Shown in pieces: positions 52,664 to 62,839 of a stretch of 64,000 bases of DNA (position 1 is the stretch's first letter; each line of letters begins with the position of its first letter). Source of the stretch: Dichetophora obliterata (Eukaryota > Arthropoda > Insecta > Diptera > Sciomyzidae); assembly GCA_963920525.1 (NCBI GenBank), contig OY986437.1:32751563-32815562 (forward strand), read 5' to 3'. Under the pieces are notes generated by a model. That model was not told the DNA's origin. It was given only the letters and a program-made list of their open reading frames with translations, and searched no databases. The position numbers and the translations under genes are program-made.

Positions 52664-53014
52664 ATGGCAAGTGCCACTAATGACGATGACGATGACCAAC
52701 CAACAAGTTTTCCACAAAAACGTTCGATCTTTGGTGTTGATCGTGGCGTCCGAACTTGCTGGTTGATCGACGACAACGATAATATCACCAGCGTCGCACG
52801 AGGCACGGTGAGCGGAGCTGAAGCGAGTAAGCGCGATCTACCAACAAGTCAACCAGTTGCTGCCCATACGCCATCGCAGTTGGATATCGTTGAATACGAA
52901 ACGAGCGCCGACGCGAAACGCAAGGAAGGAATACGCGTAAATTCCATACGAAAGAAAAAAAAAATAATTGATAACTTGTATCGAAACGTTGCCGAGATTT
53001 GTGTGAAACTCTAA
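52664..53014 (+). CDS. Hypothetical protein, 116 aa
   Basis: ATG at 52664 follows CGATCGATGGGCATCG. The product starts MASATNDDDDDQPTSFPQKR, has a central region GVDRGVRTCWLIDDNDNITS and ends RKKKKIIDNLYRNVAEICVK plus L. It is Asp-rich at the N-terminus, then polar, with a basic cluster SIRKKKK that could be a nuclear localisation signal. There is no signal peptide or membrane segment. GC content and codon use are clearly above the AT-rich surroundings, and AATAAA follows at 53108-53113. These are signs of a real gene or last exon. I do not recognise the family and assign no function. Confidence 0.5.
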   Translation: MASATNDDDDDQPTSFPQKRSIFGVDRGVRTCWLIDDNDNITSVARGTVSGAEASKRDLPTSQPVAAHTPSQLDIVEYETSADAKRKEGIRVNSIRKKKKIIDNLYRNVAEICVKL

Positions 53015-53029
53015 ATTTAATGTTATTTA

Positions 53030-56020
53030 AAGAGAAAAGTGCTTAAAGCTGCTATGCAATTATACAAAATAGTTAAAATAACTCGATATTTTTAAATTTA
53101 ATATTTGAATAAACACAAAAAGAACGAATCAAATTCGTAGATAAAAGAAATAAACCTGATTACGTTTAGAAATTGCCAAGAGATACTTGTTTCAGCTACA
53201 CTTGGAAAAAATAAGTAAAATAATAAAATAAAATCTCTTTCATTAAACATAAAAATTTTAAATTGTGCTAAAAAATTTTATCATATTACGCTTAAAATTT
53301 ATGAAATCCAGTTGATAATTATTCTCAATGCATTGGCGAAGCTTCTTGTTCATCAGCTGCTGACAAATTTCTGACAGTGTGCATACGATAAAATGAAAAG
53401 AAGATAGTCATTACATACCAACAAACCAAAATCACATCCACATACTAACTAGTAAATCTGTGCTCTCTAAGCAGAGCTACGATTGCGATTGTTGTTGGTT
53501 GTTTTTTTTTTTGCTGCTACTCTGATCATCATTGATGTATTAAGCGATCGCATCTTTAAGCTCGGCTTGAGTGTTGTTGTGGTCGTCTATGACATTTGGC
53601 TCTCTGGTTGCTCAGATAGCCCCTCCCGCTCCCTCCTGCACCCAACATATTCCAAAATACACGCTTACAATCTGCAAAATGCGCCCTGGCTTTACAGTAA
53701 CCAGCGTTTTTTCATTGTTGATGTGCAAATCAACGTGTGTCGCATACTTCGACTAACCAATAAACAACCGGTTCGTTCAGTTTTACTTCGACAAAACATC
53801 TCTTCTGAAAGATACAAAAAAGGAATCATAGAAACAGACAAACCTAACCAACCCAAACAACGTTGGAGTTCATAATTTTTGTTATGGCAAAATGATAAGC
53901 GCTTAGAATATGTAGGAGCATAAATATTTATAATTAATACAGTGTCAGTCAGCTCCAAAGTGTTATTGTGGTTTTCTATCGAGTCAAGGTTTTCGACTTG
54001 GTCAAAACTTTGGCTAAAAATAAAAAATTAAAATGTTTCCATAGAGCATAAAAACAAGTATGTACTTCAACAACAAAAACAATTATAACAACAAAGACTT
54101 CATGGCATGTAATACCTCATGTATTGTTAAAGTCTAACTACAAACCTAGTAACTTGCCCGAATTGGCTCATTCAGTCTTGGCAAAGATCTAGAAATTTCG
54201 TTTTATCTTCGATACAGTGCTAGAATTCTAAATAGAATTCTAAATATTCTCGGGAATTCATTTTTTCTCGAGAATAAAGTCCTATTTCAGTGTAGAGCTT
54301 TATTCAATAAAAAATATTCAAATAACGACTTACAAATAATATTTATTCTTTATTTTTTCAATCAGACTTCAGTATCAAGTATTTTTTATTTTTTTCTTTA
54401 ATTGAATTTTAAATAAATTATCAAAACTTTAGTTCGTTATTCATTATTTGAATTTGAGTTTGAATAAAAATAAATAGAGCAAATTGATCCGGAATATTGT
54501 GAAAATCAAATATCGGTCATCCATTAAGTTGCTCGTTAAGTGAATGGTATCTATCAAGTTTTTCTTCTACCACCATGAACAATAATTTTAAATAAAGAAG
54601 ATGATGGCCACAACGTGAGTGCTTCTAGTGTTAAGTGTGAGCCTCTTTAAGTAAAAATTAAAGGAATGTGGAATTCTTCCTAAGACTTCGTTTCCCATCC
54701 TGCTGTTATCCACATATTTAAGCTTAGAAAGTCTTAGCAACGATGAGTTTTCAATTGCTTATCCACAAACGTGCTCGAACTCGAAGTAACAAGTACTTTT
54801 TTCTTTATATACAAGTTCTTCGAAAAACTTAGCTATTAGAAAATCTTTTATAAAATTCAATACAACAATACATCATCGGCATCAGTGTAATGTATTTTCT
54901 TTTATAAAACTATGCTCAATCTTCCAGGTTCTCATAAAAAATTGGACGAAACGTTTGAAAAAAAGTAATTCTAAAATAAACTTAAATCATATTGTTAAAA
55001 ATTCAAACTCTAAAGAAAACCTTCTTGTTCTCTGTTAAACATTAAAAATGAATAAAAAAATTTTTCAAAATTTTTGAATAATGAATAAAAATAACGAATA
55101 AAAAATATTTATTCATTCGAAAATAAAAATTCAATCAAATACACTTGTTTTTCAAACTTTTTAATAATCAAAACTTATTTTATTTGTTACTTTTTATTTG
55201 GTTTTGAATTATTCTTGCCCAACACTGTCGTATTCTAAATAGACGGGGAAAACAATAAGGGAGAGAGAATTTTGAATTTTCGAAGTCAGCTGTTTTTTGC
55301 TTCATGACGTTTTGTTTTGATTGTTAAATGCGAATTGTTTTAATCAAACTCAAACAAACAATAATAGAAGTCCTGGGTCTCTCCAAGAAGAGTCTGTTGG
55401 CATGAAATTCGTTCAAAGTGCCCTAATGTGATACTGGCATACTAATGGACTAATACCACTTCTTTAACTTGATGCAAGAGAGCTGCATTACGTTTCAAAA
55501 AAGGCCACTAAAATTACTAAAATTGACTTTATACAGAGTTGTTGTTGTTGTTGCTGTCTTTCATAAATTACTTGACCTAAAGCAAACCAATGTTTGCTGC
55601 GCATTGCCCAACACATACATTTTTTTAAATATAATACTGTTATAATTGCGAAATTTCTGAGAATTGTAATACCCAATAAAGTGATGTGACGTCCTTAGGC
55701 CGGGAACGACTACGATTTCTGGAGCGCCGCAGTTCGGAGGTGTTTTCTAGTAGAGAACAACAAAAAAATTCTAGTCGAACAAAAAATCGATTACTCATTT
55801 ATTTATCGATTTTGAATTTATTTTTTCTTGCCAAAAGATCTGTTCAAAAAACCTCTTTTCCTTTAACATTATCAATGATATGCAATGCAAATATAATTGC
55901 AAGAATATTTTAAATTTTATAAGCAAATTAACATCATATTTTAATTTTTAATTTAACGAAGCTTTATTTTCTACTAAATTTGCGGTATAAAGGATCTTAA
56001 AATATAGTGTGTTCTAAAAG
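53030..56020. other. Gene-free AT-rich stretch
   Basis: A 130-codon ORF at 53483-53875 opens without an ATG-led, domain-like sequence and is not supported. A CAA/TTG run lies near 55540. Otherwise nothing structured was seen. Confidence 0.5.
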
Positions 56021-56067
56021 CTTAAGAATTAACCTTTCGTTTGATATATTAATATATATATATATTA

Positions 56068-56372
56068 GGGCGGGTCAAAATCTGGCTCAGCGAAATTCGT
56101 AAAATACATGTAATTTCAAGACTTTTTCTCCACTACAGCATATACAAATTCTGAAAAAAAGCTGTGCGGACTTTCGTAAATAGGTTCATACACATACATT
56201 CATACATTCATATTTTATAATTGAGAACAAAATCTATTTACGAAAGTCCGCACAGCTTTTTTTCAGAATTTGTATATGCTGTAGTGGAGAAAAAGTCTTG
56301 AAATTACATGTATTTTACGAATTTCGCTGAGCCAGACCACCATAAAATTCGTCCATACAAATTGACCCGCCC
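56068..56372. mobile_element. Palindromic MITE, copy A1
   Basis: Ends GGGCGGGTCAA and TTGACCCGCCC are flanked by TA. Near-perfect arms (about 110-140 bp) contain GGCTCAGCGAAATTCGTAAA and GCTGTGCGGACTTTCGTAAA. A ~50 bp spacer reads GTTCATACACATACATTCAT and onward. The left arm lacks an internal ~25 bp segment present in copy A2. Confidence 0.92.
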
Positions 56373-56495
56373 TAATATATATAAATTATGTATATAATTA
56401 TATATTTAATATATATATATATATATATTAATATATCAAATTATATATATAATTATATTTTTTACATTGCAAATATAATATATATATATATATTA

Positions 56496-56823
56496 GGGCG
56501 GGTCAATTTGTATGGACGAATTTTTTGGAGGTCTGGCTCAGCGAAATTCGTAAAATACATGTAATTTCAAGACTTTTTCTCCACTACAGCATATACAAAT
56601 TCTGAAAAAAAGCTGTGCGGACTTTCGTAAATAGATTTTGTTCTCAATTATAAAATATGAATGTATGAATGTATGTGTATGAATCTATTTACGAAAGTCC
56701 GCACAGCTTTTTTTCAGAATTTGTATATGCTGTAGTGGAGAAAAAGTCTTGAAATTACATGTATTTTACGAATTTCGCTGAGCCAGACCACCAAAAAATT
56801 CGTCCATACAAATTGACCCGCCC
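56496..56823. mobile_element. Palindromic MITE, copy A2
   Basis: 328 bp, same family as A1, flanked by TA in (AT)n. Arms of about 139 bp are practically identical. The spacer is the inverse of that in A1 (ATTTTGTTCTCAATTATAAA and onward), so the two copies lie in opposite orientation. Confidence 0.93.
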
Positions 56824-56857
56824 TAATATATATATATTAATATATCAAATTATATAT

Positions 56858-59661
56858 GAGGAGTGACTGTTCAAAACTGGCTATTTACATTATAAAGAAA
56901 TGTTCAAAAAACAGCAAAAACTGATATACCAAAGTACAAAATCAAATTGAAATATGTAAAAATGTGGTCGAATTTATATAAGATAGCTTAGTCGATATAA
57001 AAAAAAAAAAATTCCATAAGTTCTACCACCATCAAGTGAGACCTGCTTAAAATTTGTAAATAGACAGTTTTGATCAAACCTTTCCGTAAATAGACACTTT
57101 TGTTCAGTCTAAATTTGTAAATAGCTACTTTTGATCAAACTAAAAATAAAAAAGTAGTAATGAATAAAACTTAATGTACTTATATTTTTGAAAATAGTCC
57201 TTTATTAACCCTTTCAGCCCCAATTTTTTCCCTATGGAGCAAAACAATTTTTTTGTTAATATTTATATAAAGTAGTCTTATGTATTTAAAGTGTGTACAT
57301 TGTACAATTACGTGAGAAATCTAAACTTTGATTGCATCAATATCTGGCTCAAAACAAATGCATATTTCGTCACCTTGAACGGTTTTATGGTCATGTGAAT
57401 TTTCCAATGTTTTGAAATCGAGTAAAATAGTTCGATACCATTTCAAGGGTTCGAGACTTAGCCATTCCTCTCCAAATTGTTTGCATAAAAGATTCGTGAC
57501 GTCTTTTTTTTTTGCGATTGTAAGTCCCAATTGGCGTTGCTCCATTCTTAAAATTTCAGTAGGTAAACGCTCTCCTCTTTTGACTAACGAAGTGAACTGT
57601 TCGTCTTCCTTACTGGCGTATTTATAATGTTGCGACCCTCCAACCAAAGCGTCTTCGCAACATATTTTTTTTATAGATATTTTTTTAAGTGATTGTATAT
57701 TTTGAATTTTTTTTAAATGATAATCTAAACTTTTCACGTCCAAAATTTCCCAATCGTTTCCAAATCTTTTTACGTTTCCATGCCTCTCAAAAACTTCAAC
57801 ATAATCTTCAATGGTTGTTATAACGGGTTTCTTTTTTAGGTCTTTTTCTATTCTCCCAAATACTCTATCCGCTGGTAAAAATGAATGACCTCTAACTGGA
57901 AAATGTAGCTCAATTTCTGTTACATTTTTTGGGGCTTTTTTGCAAAGCCAAAATACTAAAAGTTGAGCGATGTAGCTATTTTTATTCTGTCCACCGCAGC
58001 CGTCACAGAATAAGCGGACCAATTTGCATGTACTATATTGAAAATTTTCTGGGTATCGAGAACATAAAAAATTGTATAACGCCGAACCAATCTCAGAAGC
58101 TCCTCTACCAGCTTCAGTTTCATTCCAAATGTACAAGGTGGGTTGTGTTTTAGTTTTCCCAACCGGCATAACACAGAAATTGTACAATGAAATTTGACGA
58201 CTGTAAAAAGCGTCTTGAATGGGAGTTTTCGGAAGGGGCTGTTGTTGTTGAAGGTCAAAGCAGAATGTCTCCGAATTGAAGATTTCTTTATTCATTAATT
58301 CATAGAATGAGTTAGCACGCAACTTATGGATTCGTTTTTCAGCAATGGCTTGTTGTTTTTTTAGAGCGTCTTTTTCCATTCTAATTTTGTTGCCCCACAA
58401 TGTGCAAACATTACATGCATCTGTTGCTGGCGTTGAGAACCCAATATTGTATTCATGATTAAATATTTTACTAAACATTGTTCGTGACACATTTAATTCG
58501 TGTGGTACCAATAAATTGTAGCTGTTAAAGAGTTTTCTTAAATTTAAGTCAAAGGAAAGGTATATACGCTTATTTTTCATTCGGTTGTAGTGAGACTCTT
58601 TGGCTGGAAGCTTGTCTAAAAACTTTCGAACACTATTTTTTTTTTCAATTGACTTGAACGATTTTTTGTCTCCACCTCTTCTTTCCTTTGGTATATTTCC
58701 TTGAAAAATCGTTTTAGCTATTAGATTCACGCGAGTTTTACTTATTGCAAATGTGGCTAAGAAAAATTTTTTACATACAGTTACCATGCGTTTGTTCCTA
58801 AAATTGTATAGAAAAAATCTAACACTCATGGAACGGTTAATGCTTGCATATTTTGCAACGTAGTTTCCCCTTCTCAGCGGTTCATATGGAGAGATAAAGC
58901 GCGTTAAAAACTGGTCTTGGTCAATCTTATTCTCCATTTTAAAGAGGCTTTTTTTATTCTTTATGACCTGGTTAATATCCAAAGAGGAGCAACAAAACAT
59001 ACTCATTTGTTTGTGATTGCAAGGCTTCTTAAATTTTGCACAAAATGGATCTTCGTTTTTGTATCTGAAAATAAAATTTAAGTGAGAACTGAGCATGAAC
59101 CTGACCTGGGCAACTTACACTTTTCGCTTTGGCACTCTCGCTTGACGCTTTCTTGATCCAGAGTTAATTTTTTTTACTGTTTGTTCTTCCATTTTTTGGT
59201 TTTTTTGTTTAAACAAAACTTCACAAGATTTTAAATTACAATAAATATAGCTGAAATTTTTGACGTTAAAAATTTTGTGAAATTACCCGCCACTATTTGC
59301 TAGTCACTATGGAAACTTAATTTTTTTTATGTTTTGACGAACAAGTGTTTTGCTTTCACACATTTCAGTAAATGATCTGTTTTGATCGAACACAAACTTC
59401 TTGTATCAAATTCGTATTGTAAATAGCCAGTTTTGATTAAACATTTTCAATTTTTTCAATGAAAATAAATATATTTTTAATTGTAAATAGGCAGTTTTGA
59501 TCAATCACGGTCATTTTAAGTCCTTTTTTGGAGACTCAATTGAGATATTTGGAAAAAGTTTACATATATTTCAGGTAGAGTTTAACCCTACGAATACGAA
59601 TCCATTGCTAACTCAAAAATTTCCAAAACTGTAAATGGCCAGTTTTGAACAGTCACTCCTC
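56858..59661 (-). mobile_element. Complete-looking DNA transposon of uncertain superfamily (CDGCGGQNKN transposase)
   Basis: Inverted repeats of 32 bp (31 matching) start GAGGAGTGACTGTTCAAAAC at 56858 and, inverted, at 59661. Flanking ATATAT on both sides (56852-56857 and 59662-59667) is compatible with a 2, 4 or 6 bp target duplication; the AT microsatellite target hides the true length. A TGTAAATAGNCAGTTTTGATCAAAC-type motif occurs three times after the left end (57054, 57086, 57116) and four times before the right end (59369, 59418, 59482, 59630). It occurs inverted within the left TIR. These are probable transposase-binding sites. One spliced minus-strand gene fills the interior. No lesion is visible, so it may be autonomous. 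Confidence 0.9.
57321..59192 (-). CDS. Putative transposase with CDGCGGQNKN motif (2 exons, 605 aa)
   Basis: Exon 1 (59119-59192) encodes MEEQTVKKINSGSRKRQARV and PKRK. A 54 bp intron (GTAAGT...TTTTCAG) follows, and exon 2 (57321-59064) continues in phase with YKNEDPFCAKFKKPC to a TAG. A basic N-terminus precedes a Cys cluster (C33, C40, C49, C50), then a helical region and a possible zinc-binding DACNVC (242 and 245). The catalytic-like part has CFDLQQQQPLP (D295), VRLFCDGCGGQNKNSYIAQL (D379) and FPVRGHSFLPADRVFGRIEK (D424/E431). This could form a DDD/E triad. Proteins with GQNKN and GHSFLP-D motifs are abundant in arthropods, and I believe they match the DUF7869 family. The transposase role is inferred from its position between TIRs. 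The intron is supported by exact phase. Confidence 0.8.
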
Positions 59662-59820
59662 ATATATAATATTTATATATGTATATTATATTATATTTAT
59701 ATATTTATATATATAATACCTTTCGTTTGATATATTAATATATATATAATATGTATATATATATTATATATCAAATTATAAATTATATATATATTAATAT
59801 ATCAAACGAAAGGTTAATAA
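59662..59820. repeat. (AT)n tract with inverted CCTTTCGTTTGATAT motifs
   Basis: CCTTTCGTTTGATATATTAA occurs at 59719 (plus) and inverted at 59795-59813, and also at 56035 (plus) on the far left of the hub. Shorter ATATATCAAATTATA variants lie between. These may be ends of a short AT-rich element or of a larger composite (56031-59816) whose ends both read TTAACCTTTCGTTTGA. Confidence 0.6.
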
Positions 59821-60390
59821 AAGGCGGGTGGATTTAAAAATCGCCGATTGCTCAGTGAAAATCGTATTCTAGGGATCAAAATAAGAAACTTTGCCCGAGG
59901 AACTATACCTCTAAAACTAATTCTAATGCCCCCTGGGGGTATTTTAACCCCCTTTCTTTGACCCATTTAGAGTGCCCCAATCGAGTCCAAATGTATGACC
60001 ACCCCCATTAACTTTGGAGTGCCGATCCACCCATGCCAGTGGCACACCCCCTGGAACCCCCTGGGGTTTTTGATTTGAAATGGTGATTTTTTAAATGTTT
60101 GTATGGGGAACCCCCCAGGGGTTCCAGGGGGTGTGCCACTGGTATGGATGGATCGGCACTCCAAAGTTAGTAGGGGTCGGGCATACATTTGGACGCAATT
60201 GGGGCACTCTAAATAGGTCAAAGAGGGATTTTTCAAAATTTGACCCTACGGGACAAAAGTCAAAAGTTGGGGCATTAGAATTCGTTTTAGATGTATAGTT
60301 CCCCGGGCAAAGTTTGCAATTTGATCCACAGAATACGATTTTCACTGAGCAATGGGCGATTTTTTGCTCCCCACAAATCGACCCGGCCTA
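59821..60390. mobile_element. Palindromic MITE B, GC-richer
   Basis: About 570 bp with two ~270 bp arms sharing CTCAGTGAAAATCGTATTCT, ACTTTGCCCG, TTTAGAGTGCCCCAAT and CAGTGGCACACCCCCTGGAA. The centre is near 60090. Termini AGGCGGGT and ACCCGGCCT resemble those of MITE A (GGGCGGGTC), hinting at the same superfamily. The arms have diverged by roughly 10-15% by eye. Confidence 0.88.
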
Positions 60391-61570
60391 ATATATTTAG
60401 TAAGGGTGACCTTAGCAAAAGGGAGATGTTTGGAAATAAATTTTCTTAAGATGGATGGCTGTAAAATCGTTCCTTTTGATTTAAAAAAAATAAAAATATC
60501 AAATTGTAAGTAATCGGAAATTATTTACCCGACCATCAAAGCGATTTAAATTTGAAATTGAAAAACATACGATCATAAAACCTGATTTTGTGCCTTAAAC
60601 TGGTATGCACTTTGTTATTTAATTGTCCCTAAAAATGAGATGCGAAACCTAACAATCTGATACAAATTGCTAGAGATGTGATATTTTACTTTTTGAAAAG
60701 ATGTCTTTTTTGGAAAAACATTTAATTCAAATACAAAAGTATATGATTACGTTGAATAGCTTAGTCGTTAGGAAATTTTTTACTAGAAGTGTAACATTAT
60801 GTAAATTTCGAGTTTGGATATTTTTACGAAAAAAATCCTCAAAAATCCAAAAATGCGGAATTTCAAAAAACGATTTTTTATGATTTTTTTTTGTGTTTGA
60901 AATGCCAAAAACGGGAACTTTGAGAATTTTTGAAAAAAAAATCAAGCTTCAACAGCTATAACTTTTTCATCCGAATTTTGGTTTGTGTAGTTTTTTGCAC
61001 AAAATAGCTTAAGACTATGCCAGAGTCACACGTTAAGTCGTAAAAAATTTCTTTATAAGAAAGCAAAACAATGCAGGTAAGTATGCTTAAAATAACAACT
61101 TTCCGTACAAGGGCAAATCGTTTCATCACAAAAACACCATAAAAATCAAATAAATCTTATATATTATATACCAAATGAAAGATAAATTTTTGAGCTTCAA
61201 TGGGTTTGTTCCATAGTACATAGTAGTAACGGTAACTTTTGAGAAAAAAAACCGGTTTTATCCAAGCAAATATTTTACTTTTACATACAAATAGCTATAG
61301 AATATGCAATTCTTACTCAACAGATTTTATTTATTTAAAATTTATGTGAAGGCTTCATATATTACCTTTTGAATACCATCTTAAGCATTAATATCGGTTA
61401 TACACTAAGAAAAATATAGCCAGTTTTCTTAAAAGATACTTCTTAAAAAATTTATAATTTGAAAACAAATCGATAAATTGATTTTTTCCTTCGACCATTA
61501 TTAGTTTCATTGAAAGTACTTCACGAATCCATTGTCAAATTGCGGTGCCCCGAAAATCGTAATCTCCGCT
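60391..61570. other. Gene-free stretch with a dispersed repeat
   Basis: 61081-61140 repeats the sequence at 34538-34600. Short ORFs are low-complexity. Nothing else recognised. Confidence 0.5.
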
Positions 61571-61572
61571 TA

Positions 61573-61695
61573 GGCCGCGCTCATAGTGAGTATTTTTTGC
61601 TGCGCCGAGCAAGTCATGCATCTCTTTTGATCCAATGCGTTTTAGAGTTTCAGTTCAGCTCGGCTCAGCAAAAAGCGGTCACTTTGAACGCGGCC
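61573..61695. mobile_element. PIF/Harbinger-like MITE, 123 bp
   Basis: Inverted ends GGCCGCGCTCATAGTGAG and the complement of GGCCGCGTTCAAAGTGAC continue into TTTTTGCTG(C/A)GCCGAGC on both sides. TTA flanks both ends (61570-61572 and 61696-61698). A 3 bp TTA target with GG(C) termini is the Harbinger signature. Confidence 0.85.
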
Positions 61696-61927
61696 TTAGT
61701 CTCACCCCAGCATTGCACTGCTGCACAAAACATCAGCTATAACATTGAAAACAATTTTTATTAATTTGGAGCCCTTTAACTAAAATATAAACCTAAACTT
61801 TCTAAACCAATAGTTTTAATGCAAAAATAGCAATAAAAGTTTTATTTCACTGAAAAATACTTACATTTTTGCACAGTGTATCAATCAAGTTTTTGGCGGA
61901 AAAATTCTCAACAAATGTCATTACATT

Positions 61928-62606
61928 CAGCCCTATTCCAGAATCCGCCGTAGCGTAAATTTTCTTTCGGATTCATAATGTGGTATTCTGCAATCCGAAT
62001 CAATACATCGTATTCGTAACATTGCTATTCCACAATCCGAACGCATCAACTTTTGACAGTTGTTTTTCGGATTTTTTCACGAAAGCCTCGACGGATTTGT
62101 TTACGACAAAAGAAAACAATTGATTTTTATAGAATTTTTTATAGAATAGGTCGCAAAATAAAATTTAATTATTTTTTGGTAAATATAGGTAAAATATTTT
62201 TTTTTAAACCTGTGAATATGTTAGTTGATTGCATTTTAGTTATTAATTGCATTTCCTACATTTCGTAATCCATTTCCAAAGGGTTGATGTAATCTCGCAA
62301 TATTCTTCGATGAATTTTCATTGATTCTGTTTGTGAAAAATCTTCCTTTTATTGTGCGAAAATTGCAATTGCAATGAAATCCATTTAAAATCACAGCTAA
62401 AACATAAATTGTTGATCAAAAACAGTTCAGTTTTTAAGTTTTTCTTTTTATTTTTTTGTCTGCTGTTAAAATCAGTTGTTTCGAATTCCCGAAAGTAAGT
62501 TCGAAAAGGGAAAGTTTCGTTCGGAATTTGGATTAGCAAATTGGTCGTATTCGTAGCATAGCTTTACGTTCGGAATGTCGTTACGACGGATTCTGGAATA
62601 GTGCTG
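61928..62606. mobile_element. Non-autonomous TIR element, 679 bp
   Basis: Inverted ends CAGCCCTATTCCAGAATCCG and the complement of CAGCACTATTCCAGAATCCG extend into CCGTA(G/A)CG. Subterminal TATTCGTA and AATCCGAA motifs recur. ATT on both sides is a possible 3 bp target duplication. The ORFs inside are low-complexity. Superfamily uncertain. Confidence 0.8.
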
Positions 62607-62839
62607 ATTCTCTCTTTTATTCACGTTTAGAACATACACTCCCTCTCATAACTATAGCACACTTTTTAACAATTTTTAATTGCTCATAAAAATTAAATGA
62701 ATCACCCTGTAAAAAAACCATTTTTATAGAAAACCTTCTCACTCTCTTCTACTTCTTTTCACAATTTTTTTTCTTGAATTCTGCTGTCTGAAAGGAACAG
62801 TTAAAAATAACAAAGTGATTTCATATATGCACCTCTTTT

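Noticed and set aside
53483..53875. 130-codon ORF with hydrophobic start (possible secreted protein)
   Set aside because: Its opening codon is not ATG, the hydrophobic part comes from a T-run and CTG-type sequence, and no domain or splice context supports it.
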